64,000 nt of DNA from an uncultured Lacinutrix sp. GTDB lineage: Bacteria; Bacteroidota; Bacteroidia; Flavobacteriales; Flavobacteriaceae. The stretch covers positions 1-64,000 of the forward strand of contig NZ_CANMRQ010000007.1 in NCBI RefSeq assembly GCF_947500325.1, read 5' to 3'. The translations under genes and the position numbers were made by a program. The notes beneath the pieces are model-generated. The model was not told the DNA's origin, searched no databases, and was given only the letters and a program-made list of their open reading frames with translations. Below, piece after piece: positions 56,814-64,000 of this stretch. The number at the start of each line of letters is the position of its first letter. The first letter of the stretch is position 1.

Positions 56814-57527
56814 ATGAATAGGGATTATCATTTAATATACTGTAAAATTTGTACAAACAAAGCTATAGATTTAAAAAGAGGGACTTATTGTAGTTTGACT
56901 AATAAAATAGCTGATTTTAATGATAATTGTGAAAATTTTAATAAGAATGAAGTTGAGGTTTCTAAAATTAAAGAGAGAATAAAAAAGAAAAAAGAAGCAC
57001 TTTATTCTTTAAACGAAATTGAGAAGCTTTTATCCAATAATAAACCCAAATATTCAGATTCATCAAAGTTTAAAAGAAGTCAGTACAAGTACAAAGAAGA
57101 GACGCTTGGTTTAATCTTTAAAAAAGATAATTTTGATGATTACCTTACAGCAATTGCTGTATTTACTATGTACTTAGTTTTTCTAATGTTTAATTATGAT
57201 AAAGGATTTGATTTAAGTTATGATTCTACAGTAACAATAGTTAGTGTTTTTTTTTTAATAGTTTTCTTTTATTCATATAAAAAAGCTTTTTATCATAAAT
57301 ATAAACCTGAAATAACTGTTTTAGAAAATGGACTTCTTATAAAAGATAAAACTATTTTTTGGGAGGATATTGTAGAATATGGTATAGAATACCATACTGG
57401 AGAATACAGTATTTCAAACTTGGTAATATTTACAATGTCTTCTGGAGTAATAAGAGTAACTGATTTAAGTGAAATAAAAGCTGGAGAAAAAGATATTATT
57501 CAAATTATAAAACTTAACCTGCAGTAA
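56814..57527 (+). CDS. membrane protein with N-terminal cysteine motif
   Basis: A 237-aa protein. Residues 1-42 contain four cysteines, C-x2-C-x11-C-x12-C (YCKICTNKAIDLKRGTYCSL...DNCENF), a small zinc-ribbon-like motif often seen at the start of Bacteroidota membrane proteins. A charged helix (about 48-85), two membrane segments (about 117-135 and 145-165) and a C-terminal PH-like domain (ITVLENGLLIKDKTIFWEDIVEYGIEY) follow. It starts 11 bp after the oxidoreductase. Function unknown. Confidence 0.72.
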   Translation: MNRDYHLIYCKICTNKAIDLKRGTYCSLTNKIADFNDNCENFNKNEVEVSKIKERIKKKKEALYSLNEIEKLLSNNKPKYSDSSKFKRSQYKYKEETLGLIFKKDNFDDYLTAIAVFTMYLVFLMFNYDKGFDLSYDSTVTIVSVFFLIVFFYSYKKAFYHKYKPEITVLENGLLIKDKTIFWEDIVEYGIEYHTGEYSISNLVIFTMSSGVIRVTDLSEIKAGEKDIIQIIKLNLQ

Positions 57528-57651
57528 AAAAAAGAACTTTATATAACCTACTCGATCCATTTCTATATTAAAAAAAACGTTGGATGTTTATTACATATAT
57601 TTAGTATAAGTGTAATTTATTAAAAAGCTATGCAAAACTAAATCTAAAGTT

Positions 57652-57659
57652 TACTTTTG
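57652..57659 (+). promoter_or_regulatory. -7 element of the MATE gene, next to the start codon
   Basis: TACTTTTG matches TAnnTTTG; only 4 nt precede the ATG at 57664, so the transcript would start almost at the codon. Confidence 0.4.
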
Positions 57660-57663
57660 CTAA

Positions 57664-59046
57664 ATGTTTCTAAATAACTACACAAAAGAATTTAAATATA
57701 ATTGGCAATTAGCAGCACCAGTAATGTTAGGTATGCTTGGCCATACTTTTGTGAGTTTTATAGATAATATTATGGTTGGCCAATTAGGTACTGCTGAGTT
57801 AGCCGCTGTATCGTTGGGTAATAGCTTTATGTTTATAGCTATGTCTCTAGGCATTGGTTTTAGTACAGCTATTACACCATTAGTAGCTGAAGCAGATTCT
57901 GCTAAAGATTTTAAAGGCGGAAAATCGTCATTAAAACATGGCTTGTTTCTATGTAGTGTTTTAGGAGTTTTACTTTTTTTGTTAGTCTTTTTCGCTAAAC
58001 CTTTAATGTATTTTATGAAACAACCTGTAGAGGTTGTAGAACTTGCAATTCCATATTTAGATTTAGTAGCTTTTTCTTTAGTCCCACTTATTATTTTTCA
58101 AGCGTTTAAACAATTTAGTGATGGTTTATCTATGACAAGGTATCCAATGTATGCAACTATAATTGCTAATATTGCAAATGTGGTTTTAAACTATTTATTA
58201 ATTTTTGGAAAGTTTGGCTTTCCGGAATTAGGGATTGTAGGTGCTGCATATGGAACATTATTGTCTCGTTTTATAATGCTTTGGTATTTATGGTATTTAC
58301 TTAGAAAAAAAGAGAAATCGAAAGCTTTTGTCACAAATATTAAACTATTTGTTTTGGATAAATTAATGCTTAGAAAGATTATTAATTTAGGCGCGCCAAG
58401 TGCTATGCAAATGTTTTTTGAAGTTGCCATTTTTACAGCAGCTATATGGTTAAGTGGTTTATTAGGGAAAAATCCTCAAGCAGCTAATCAAATTGCTTTA
58501 AATTTAAGTTCTATGACATTTATGGTAGCTATGGGATTAAGTGTAGCTTCTATGATTAGAGTAGGTAATCAAAAAGGGTTAAAACAATATTTTGAGTTAC
58601 GGCGTATTGCATTTTCACTATTTTTATTAGGTACAATTTTAGCTATTGGTTTTGGGTTGATTTTCTTTTTATTCCATGATTATTTACCTAGACTATATGT
58701 TGATTTTGACGATGCTATAAATTTTAATGATAATATGGAAGTTGTAAGTATTGCTTCAAAGTTATTATTGGCTGCTGCAATTTTTCAAATAAGTGATAGT
58801 ATACAAGTTGTTGTTTTGGGAGCATTAAGAGGTTTGCAAGATGTGAAAATACCAACATTAATTACTTTTATAGCTTATTGGATAATAGGGTTTCCTATTA
58901 GCTGGTTTTTAGGGAAAGAAGAGGCGTATGGTAGCTTTGGTATTTGGTTAGGGTTACTAGCTGGATTAACTAGTGCTGCACTTTTATTATATATTAGATT
59001 TAACTATCTAACAAAAAGATTAATTTTACAAAAAGAAAACTCATAA
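57664..59046 (+). CDS. MATE family multidrug/cation antiporter
   Basis: A 460-aa inner-membrane protein with 12 hydrophobic segments in two similar halves. WQLAAPVMLGMLGHTFVSFIDNIMVGQLGTAELAAVSLGNS and INLGAPSAMQMFFEVAIF...LGKNPQAANQIALNLSSMTFMVAMGLSVASMIRVGNQKG are typical NorM-type MATE motifs. It exports drugs or metabolites using Na+ or H+. The stop overlaps the next start (TAATG). Confidence 0.93.
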   Translation: MFLNNYTKEFKYNWQLAAPVMLGMLGHTFVSFIDNIMVGQLGTAELAAVSLGNSFMFIAMSLGIGFSTAITPLVAEADSAKDFKGGKSSLKHGLFLCSVLGVLLFLLVFFAKPLMYFMKQPVEVVELAIPYLDLVAFSLVPLIIFQAFKQFSDGLSMTRYPMYATIIANIANVVLNYLLIFGKFGFPELGIVGAAYGTLLSRFIMLWYLWYLLRKKEKSKAFVTNIKLFVLDKLMLRKIINLGAPSAMQMFFEVAIFTAAIWLSGLLGKNPQAANQIALNLSSMTFMVAMGLSVASMIRVGNQKGLKQYFELRRIAFSLFLLGTILAIGFGLIFFLFHDYLPRLYVDFDDAINFNDNMEVVSIASKLLLAAAIFQISDSIQVVVLGALRGLQDVKIPTLITFIAYWIIGFPISWFLGKEEAYGSFGIWLGLLAGLTSAALLLYIRFNYLTKRLILQKENS

Positions 59047-59273
59047 TGACATTACCAAAATTCATACTAGGCGACAATACAGATTTTCCTAATGCAATAT
59101 TTGTGATTCACACAGAATTCCCAATGTTTATTATAAACCTTGAGGATGATGAAGTAGAATGGCTAGAGGATTTTGACCAACATGATCAAAAACAATTAGA
59201 ACTAGAGGCAGAAAGTTTGATTGAAGAAGCAACAGCTTTTTATGATAGAGAAGTTTCAAGATATGACGATTAA
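59046..59273 (+). CDS. small acidic conserved-type protein
   Basis: A 75-aa, strongly acidic protein (LEDDEVEWLEDFDQHDQKQLELEAESLIEEA). Its ATG overlaps the MATE stop by one base and the PAP2 gene follows by 5 bp, so it is translated as part of an operon. I do not know its function; the length and position suggest a conserved lineage protein. Confidence 0.75.
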   Translation: MTLPKFILGDNTDFPNAIFVIHTEFPMFIINLEDDEVEWLEDFDQHDQKQLELEAESLIEEATAFYDREVSRYDD

Positions 59274-59278
59274 TTTTT

Positions 59279-59860
59279 ATGTTAGAACAATTAATACAGT
59301 ACGATAAAGAACTTTTTTTATTTTTAAATGGACTAGGAAACTCTACTTGGGATGGTTTCTGGATGTTTTATACTACTAAATTCTATTGGATTCCGCTATA
59401 TGCGCTTTTAATCTATTTAATTTATAAGAAAAAAATAAGTCTAAAACCCTTTCTTTTAGCGGTTGTAGTAATAGCTTTAATGGTATTAGTAACAGATCAA
59501 GTAACTAATATTTTTAAACATGGTTTTGAGAGATATAGACCTTGTCATGATACAAGTTTAATAGATATTATGAGAATTGTTAAAGAGGGTTGTGGTGGTC
59601 GTTTTGGTTATTTTTCTGGACATTCTAGTAATTCTATGGCTGTAGCTGTATTTACAGGTTTAGTACTTAGAAATAAATATAAATACCTCGTTTTTATAAT
59701 GTTATTTTGGGCAGCACTAATGGGATATAGTCGTATTTATATAGGTGTGCATTTTCCTTTAGATGTTATTAGTGGTTTTATTTTTGGGGCAATTACTGGA
59801 TTTAGCTTTTATAAGTTAGATAAGTATCTTGAAAAGCGTTTTAAAAAACAGTCTTTATAA
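59279..59860 (+). CDS. PAP2 superfamily phosphatase
   Basis: A 193-aa membrane protein with about five to six hydrophobic segments. The three catalytic motifs are KHGFERYRP (K80-P88), FSGHSSNS (113-119) and SRIYIGVHFPLDV (R152, H158, D162). Members remove phosphate from lipids such as undecaprenyl-PP, PA or lipid A (LpxE). Lipid-A-related genes run toward it from the other strand; a cysteine-bearing loop (PCHDTSLIDIMRIVKEGCGGRFG) is longer than usual. Confidence 0.92.
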   Translation: MLEQLIQYDKELFLFLNGLGNSTWDGFWMFYTTKFYWIPLYALLIYLIYKKKISLKPFLLAVVVIALMVLVTDQVTNIFKHGFERYRPCHDTSLIDIMRIVKEGCGGRFGYFSGHSSNSMAVAVFTGLVLRNKYKYLVFIMLFWAALMGYSRIYIGVHFPLDVISGFIFGAITGFSFYKLDKYLEKRFKKQSL

Positions 59861-60461
59861 GGGTTATATTTCTAATATATATAATTATACCAAAAAGGTG
59901 AGCAATTATTAAAACTGGATCTTTTCTAAAAAAACCATAGATTAAAATAAGTATTGCTCCAATAAGGCTAAGTACCCAAAAACCTAATGGTAATTTTGAT
60001 TCTTTTTTTTTCTCAGAATATAACCATTGGTAAATAAAACGAAATGTAAAGATTACTTGAGAAAAAATACCTAATAGCAAAAGCCAATTAGTTACCGTTT
60101 TATTTAAGAGTAAGTATTTAATATCAAAGTTGTTATTTATCAACATATAAGTAATCATTCCTATTGGAAATATAACAATAATTACTTGGAAAAATGCGGT
60201 AAGCTTTTGCCACTCCTTTTGTAATTGTAAATTTCTAATGTATATAAAATAGGTAAGAACTTGTCCTAACATAATTGGAAAATCATTTCTTAAGTAACCG
60301 TAAATAAAAAGCAATATAGAGGCTAATAAACTAAGAACCCAAAAAAGTTTTGGAGTAACAACGCTTTGCTTTTTTTCACTTAATACCCATTGTATTATTA
60401 ATCTTGAGGAAAATAATAGTTGTGCTAAAAAACCAATACTATATAGTAACCAATTAGTCAT
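59841..60461 (-). CDS. tandem LAB_N (lipid A biosynthesis N-terminal) domain membrane protein
   Basis: A 206-aa membrane protein made of two related halves. Each has a start like FLAQLLFSSRLIIQWVLSEKKQ / FSQVIFTFRFIYQWLYSEKKK, then LFWVLSLLASILLFIYG / GFWVLSLIGAILILIYG, and ends in YIRNLQL / YIRNITL. This is the LAB_N domain otherwise found singly beside lipid A or GT2 genes. Internal duplication is clear. It overlaps the GT2 gene by 8 bp and the convergent PAP2 gene by 20 bp. Confidence 0.88.
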   Translation of the reverse strand: MTNWLLYSIGFLAQLLFSSRLIIQWVLSEKKQSVVTPKLFWVLSLLASILLFIYGYLRNDFPIMLGQVLTYFIYIRNLQLQKEWQKLTAFFQVIIVIFPIGMITYMLINNNFDIKYLLLNKTVTNWLLLLGIFSQVIFTFRFIYQWLYSEKKKESKLPLGFWVLSLIGAILILIYGFFRKDPVLIIAHLFGIIIYIRNITLIKTVF

Positions 60462-61173
60462 TAACTTTTTTAGAAATATGATAGTTTATATAGCGTTTCT
60501 TTATCCAAAGGAAAACAAAGCAATCTGTAAAAGGACCGATAGAGCGGTTCCAGAAACCAAATTTTGAAGTGCCAGAAGTTCTTTCAAAATGCTGTACAGG
60601 AACCTGTTTAATATTCCCGTTTTGTAATAAAACCATAGCTGGTAAAAACCGATGCATACCTTTAAACATAGGGATGTTTTTTGCATATTCAGTTTTTATT
60701 ACTTTTAAAGGGCAACCAGTGTCATCTATTCCATCTTTAGTAAAGAGGCGTCTAAAATTATTAGCTAATTTTGAAGACCAGTTTTTTAATAAATTATCTT
60801 TTCGTTGATTACGAATTCCTGTTACCAAGTCATAATCATTAATATGTGCTATGAGTAAATTAAAATCGTTTGGAGATGTTTGCAAATCGCTATCTATGTA
60901 GCCAATATATTTAGTGTCAATATTATCAAAACCAGCTTTAATTGCAGCACTTAAACCATAGTTTTTATTGAAAGAAATACATGTAAATATTTCATTTCTT
61001 TTACATATAGTTTCAATAAGATCTTGGCTGTTATCTAAAGAACCATCATTTACAAACAAAATTTTTGTTTTTTTTAATGCTACTTTAGAGTAGGCTAGTA
61101 ATTCGGTTTCAACTCGTAATAAATTATCACTTTCGTTATAAACGGGAACAATAATTGTAAATTCATAATTCAT
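60454..61173 (-). CDS. GT2 family glycosyltransferase (dolichol-P-sugar synthase-like)
   Basis: A 239-aa GT-A enzyme: FTIIVPVYNESDNL, ILFVNDGSLDNS, IDSDLQTSP (the DxD-type metal site), DDTGCPLKVIK, and QVPVQHFERTSGTSKFGFW. This is the profile of polyprenyl-phosphate glycosyltransferases such as ArnC/GtrB/DPM1, but there is no C-terminal membrane pair. The LAB_N gene that overlaps it may supply the membrane anchor. Likely product: undecaprenyl-phosphate sugar for lipid A or surface glycan modification. Confidence 0.9.
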   Translation of the reverse strand: MNYEFTIIVPVYNESDNLLRVETELLAYSKVALKKTKILFVNDGSLDNSQDLIETICKRNEIFTCISFNKNYGLSAAIKAGFDNIDTKYIGYIDSDLQTSPNDFNLLIAHINDYDLVTGIRNQRKDNLLKNWSSKLANNFRRLFTKDGIDDTGCPLKVIKTEYAKNIPMFKGMHRFLPAMVLLQNGNIKQVPVQHFERTSGTSKFGFWNRSIGPFTDCFVFLWIKKRYINYHISKKVND

Positions 61174-61192
61174 AAGACTACATTCATTATTA

Positions 61193-61200
61193 CAAATGTA
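61193..61200 (-). promoter_or_regulatory. -7 element of the GT2-LAB_N operon
   Basis: CAAATGTA on + reads TACATTTG on -, an exact match to TAnnTTTG, 19 nt before the ATG of the GT2 gene. Confidence 0.45.
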
Positions 61201-61207
61201 TTCTTTT

Positions 61208-61852
61208 TTAAACTTTGAATATCTTATTTTTTATAGCATAAATAACTAATCCAATTCTATTTTTTACTTGAAGTTTTAAGAATAATGAATCTCTATACCC
61301 ATCAATAGTTTTTGGGCTTAAAAACATTTTATCGGCTATTTCTTTATAAGTTAATTCTGTGCAAACGTATTTTATAAATTCAATTTCCCGTTCTTTTAAT
61401 TTATTTTTAGAATTATTAGAATCTTCATGTAATGTATTTATAAGAATATTAGAGACGTCTTTTGTATGATAATAACCGTTGGAGATAACTTCATTTAAAG
61501 CGATTTCAAGAATGTTTTTTTCTACATCTTTTAATAAATAACCTTTGGCTCCAGCTTTTAGCATTTTAATAATAATGTCTTCATCTTCTTCAACAGATAA
61601 GGCTATTACTTTTATTTCAGGATAATTCTCTTTTAAATATTGAGTGGTTTCTATACCATTCATTATTGGCATATTCACATCCATAAGTACAATCTCTGGA
61701 ATGTTTTTTGGTGTTTTTAATTTGGTGGTAAGTTCTTTTCCATTTTTGCATAGATATAATACATTAAAGTTTGCGAATGAATTTACAAGAACACTTATGG
61801 CTTGCGAAAGCAATATGTGATCTTCTACAATAACTATATTATGAGTTTTCAT
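61208..61852 (-). CDS. NarL/LuxR-type response regulator
   Basis: A 214-aa regulator. The receiver domain has E10-D11, phosphoacceptor D58 in VLMDVNMPIMNG and K103-type lysine in GYLLKD. The LuxR HTH (about 150-210) reads LKEREIEFIKYVCTELTYKEIADKMFLSPKTIDGYRDSLFLKL. It is 12 bp downstream of the histidine kinase gene and so its cognate partner. Confidence 0.95.
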   Translation of the reverse strand: MKTHNIVIVEDHILLSQAISVLVNSFANFNVLYLCKNGKELTTKLKTPKNIPEIVLMDVNMPIMNGIETTQYLKENYPEIKVIALSVEEDEDIIIKMLKAGAKGYLLKDVEKNILEIALNEVISNGYYHTKDVSNILINTLHEDSNNSKNKLKEREIEFIKYVCTELTYKEIADKMFLSPKTIDGYRDSLFLKLQVKNRIGLVIYAIKNKIFKV

Positions 61853-61864
61853 GTCTATTTTACT

Positions 61865-62638
61865 TTAAAAAGAATACGAAATATGTAATTGGGTTCCTTT
61901 ATCGACGGCTGAATTAATTGTAGCTGTAGCATTAACTAATTGCGCTCTTTTTGTCATATTAGAGATACCTATTCCAGTACTTTTAAGTTCTTTTTTATTA
62001 AATCCTTTTCCGTTGTCTTCAGCAATTATGTCTAATTGATCTTCTGTAAATACTAAAATAACTTTTAATTTAGTTGCTTTAGCATGTTTAATAGTATTAG
62101 AAAAGAATTCTTGAAGAATCCTAAAAAAAACAATTTCCACTTCATGATCTATTACCTGTTCTTCTCCTTTGGTTATTAAAGTAGCTTCAATATATTGAAG
62201 TCTATTTAATCTTTCCATTTCTTGATCTACAGCAGTAGTTAAAGATGTGTTTTTTAATGCTTCGGGGTTTATTGCTTTAGATAGTGTTCTTAATTCTTTT
62301 AAACCTTTATCTAAAGTTAGTATAACTTCTTTAATATCTGTATCGTTTTGTAATTGTATTTTTGCTAAAGTTATAAGTTGGCCTATATTATCATGTAATT
62401 CCCAACTTATATTTCTAAATGTTTCTTCTCTAATTTCAATTTGTGTTTTAGCAATTTCTTGTTCAAATTGCTTTTCAGTTTCTTTTTGTTCAAGTAATAA
62501 ACTGTTTTTTCTTCTTTGAAATATTATGAATAGTATAATAATGATAATACATAAAATAACTAATGTTATAATTGCTGCAAGTACAATTTGCCCTTCAGGT
62601 GATGTCTTTATTAATATTGCTTGTCCTTTTTGCTGCAT
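61865..62638 (-). CDS. sensor histidine kinase (HisKA_3/NarX-type)
   Basis: A 257-aa membrane kinase. The start MQQKGQAILIKTSPEG (ATG 62638) is preferred over one seven codons upstream. One membrane segment (about 18-40) and a coiled coil precede the phosphoacceptor H in SWELHDNIGQLITLAKIQLQ (HisKA_3). The HATPase region has FFSNTIKHAKATKLKV and DIIAEDNGKGFNKKELKSTGIGISNM. There is no periplasmic sensor domain, so input may come through the overlapping upstream membrane gene. Confidence 0.92.
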   Translation of the reverse strand: MQQKGQAILIKTSPEGQIVLAAIITLVILCIIIIILFIIFQRRKNSLLLEQKETEKQFEQEIAKTQIEIREETFRNISWELHDNIGQLITLAKIQLQNDTDIKEVILTLDKGLKELRTLSKAINPEALKNTSLTTAVDQEMERLNRLQYIEATLITKGEEQVIDHEVEIVFFRILQEFFSNTIKHAKATKLKVILVFTEDQLDIIAEDNGKGFNKKELKSTGIGISNMTKRAQLVNATATINSAVDKGTQLHISYSF

Positions 62639-63279
62639 ATAAATCCGGTAATAAAACAAATATTCATAACAATACTTAAAATAAATTCAACTACTAAAAT
62701 TTCATTATAGAATGATATATCTTTCCAATAGTAATTTCTAATAATTCTAGTTGATATTTTACCTACAAAATATAATAGAAGTCCTATACTAATCCAAAAT
62801 AGTAAATTCTTAGATACATAAAGAACTTTATTTGTATTTAAAATTTCTAAAAAATAGAATACAATACTAATTATGATAAATAAGCCTCCAATTATAAAAG
62901 GAATAACCTGTATCTTCAATAAATAATCTCTAAAAAAAATACTATCAATGCCTATACTTATTATATAAGTTATAATAAATCCTACAATCCATAGTTTCTG
63001 TTTTTCATTTTTTATATAGGTTTTAAATAGAAATAATAAGAATGAAAAATTAATAAAATGATATATATTATATATAATAGTATTATTTCTAAGAATATAG
63101 TTCTCAAATAAAAAACGACCTAAAAAACCATTAATAGTTACATACCATAGTACGATTAAAAAGTACTTTAAAAAAGTATGTTTGTATTTATAATAATAAA
63201 TAGAACCTACTATAGCAGTAATAAGTTCTATATATTTAATTGATTTGCCTAAAGATGTAAACGAAATTTCTAATAGCAT
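62611..63279 (-). CDS. seven-membrane-segment protein of a two-component operon
   Basis: A 222-aa protein with about seven hydrophobic segments and few charged residues outside short loops. The gene overlaps the kinase start by 28 bp, and the kinase has no sensor domain of its own. It may therefore be the sensory partner, in the manner of 7TM domains. No family recognised. Confidence 0.75.
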   Translation of the reverse strand: MLLEISFTSLGKSIKYIELITAIVGSIYYYKYKHTFLKYFLIVLWYVTINGFLGRFLFENYILRNNTIIYNIYHFINFSFLLFLFKTYIKNEKQKLWIVGFIITYIISIGIDSIFFRDYLLKIQVIPFIIGGLFIIISIVFYFLEILNTNKVLYVSKNLLFWISIGLLLYFVGKISTRIIRNYYWKDISFYNEILVVEFILSIVMNICFITGFICSKKDKQY

Positions 63280-63308
63280 AGGTTGAGGTTTGTTAGTGGA
63301 AACAAAGA

Positions 63309-63986
63309 TTATTCTGGTGGTGGTGCTAAATCACCTTCATTAAGAATAGTTTTTGTTACATCTTCTCTCATTAATTGACTACTTGTAGTATTACTAGATA
63401 TTCCAATTCTTTGTGAATTATTACTATTGTTACTATAGAGACTATAGCGTTCATCTTTTTTATATCTTAACATAAGATCATCTAATATTTTAAACTCCCC
63501 TTTAAGTGGCATATTAGAATTACTAGGTTGTACTTCAAAAGGTAAATGATTCATTATTTCAAATTCTGTATCATTAAAAGCTGTTTTTACAGTAGGTACC
63601 ATAAAAATTGTTTGCTTACCTGGGTGTTCTTCATTAGATTGATTAGGGTAGGCCGCAAAATAAATACGTATTCCAGATACTACTTTTTCAGGATTAGCAG
63701 AATTAATAGCTTCTATGTAATTTATATATGACTTCATTTTTTCTAAACTAAACCACGCAAATTTAGAGTCTCTAAACTCATTATTATTATAACGATCTTT
63801 TAGTATGTCGTCTAATAAATCTATTCTATCTGTTTTATATAACTCTTTAATATTATTAGCACGATCCGATGAAATAAGATGATTTGCAAGTACTTCAGGA
63901 TTAAAAGGTGATATGTGTAAAGATTTACAACAGACTAATAATATAGCTGCAAAAATAACGGTTAATAAAAGGTGTTTTTTTTTCAT
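63309..63986 (-). CDS. hypothetical lipoprotein
   Basis: A 225-aa protein with an N-terminal lipobox (AAILLVC-CK, Cys19/20) that predicts surface or periplasmic anchoring. The body contains YFAAYPNQSNEEHPGKQTIFMVPT and the low-complexity stretch SNNSNNSQRIG near the C-terminus. It is 29 bp upstream of the membrane protein gene and so first in the two-component operon. Function unknown; could carry or bind the signal. Confidence 0.7.
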   Translation of the reverse strand: MKKKHLLLTVIFAAILLVCCKSLHISPFNPEVLANHLISSDRANNIKELYKTDRIDLLDDILKDRYNNNEFRDSKFAWFSLEKMKSYINYIEAINSANPEKVVSGIRIYFAAYPNQSNEEHPGKQTIFMVPTVKTAFNDTEFEIMNHLPFEVQPSNSNMPLKGEFKILDDLMLRYKKDERYSLYSNNSNNSQRIGISSNTTSSQLMREDVTKTILNEGDLAPPPE

Positions 63987-64000
63987 AATAGAATAATAAT

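Overview
The window is AT-rich (about 30% GC by eye) and looks like a chromosomal segment of a marine-type Flavobacteriaceae (Bacteroidota). Signs of this are a type IX secretion C-terminal sorting domain, a TonB-dependent receptor with a carboxypeptidase-regulatory-like N-terminus, many '...C-S/N' lipoprotein signals, bacillithiol synthesis (bshC), the rpmB-rpmG-DUF4295 order, promoters of the TAnnTTTG type, and few Shine-Dalgarno sequences. I see no tRNA, rRNA, CRISPR array, insertion sequence or phage block.

Layout. 1-2.6 kb: a possible truncated ORF at the left edge and a large GH64-like glucanase without a signal peptide. 2.8-9.4 kb: htpG, an S9 peptidase and a FabH-like ketoacyl synthase. 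9.8-17.5 kb: TonB-dependent receptor, CoA-binding protein, SSS transporter, recR, a glycosyltransferase and a 2-oxoacid dehydrogenase E2. 17.5-21.9 kb is accessory: a serine hydrolase under tandem palindromes, an unknown 433-aa protein and two small secreted proteins. 21.9-27.5 kb: exonuclease, FAH-family enzyme, HPt protein, cinA, rpmB-rpmG-DUF4295, ftsY and two small genes. 27.5-37.2 kb: two more beta-lactamase-fold proteins, one without any of its catalytic residues; a frameshifted amidase; rimO; a DJ-1/AraC group; and a secreted carboxypeptidase-regulatory-like protein. 37.4-44.9 kb: bshC, a ThuA-domain secreted protein, guaA, a LysM lipoprotein and a DUF922 protease. 44.9-48.7 kb: a Coq4-like gene that seems frameshifted, two paralogous SnoaL-like genes and an AraC regulator. 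48.9-61.2 kb: pyrG, yidC, a MORN protein, a fasciclin lipoprotein, mnmA, an FMN oxidoreductase, MATE, PAP2, LAB_N and GT2 genes. 61.2-64 kb: a NarL-type response regulator, its histidine kinase, and two upstream membrane/lipoprotein genes.

Most genes are housekeeping. The best leads are: (1) two palindromes lying on the -33 and -7 promoter elements of a serine hydrolase, with a third, weaker copy before a divergent unknown gene; (2) a beta-lactamase-fold protein that has lost all three catalytic motifs, in an operon with a DJ-1-like lipoprotein; (3) two single-base frameshifts (amidase, Coq4-like), each repaired by adding one T to a T run, which may be assembly errors or real gene decay; (4) an intracellular-looking GH64 protein with repeats; and (5) predicted leaderless mRNAs, for example guaA and MATE. 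I found no clear multi-gene system that is wholly new; the 17.5-20.6 kb divergon is the nearest candidate.
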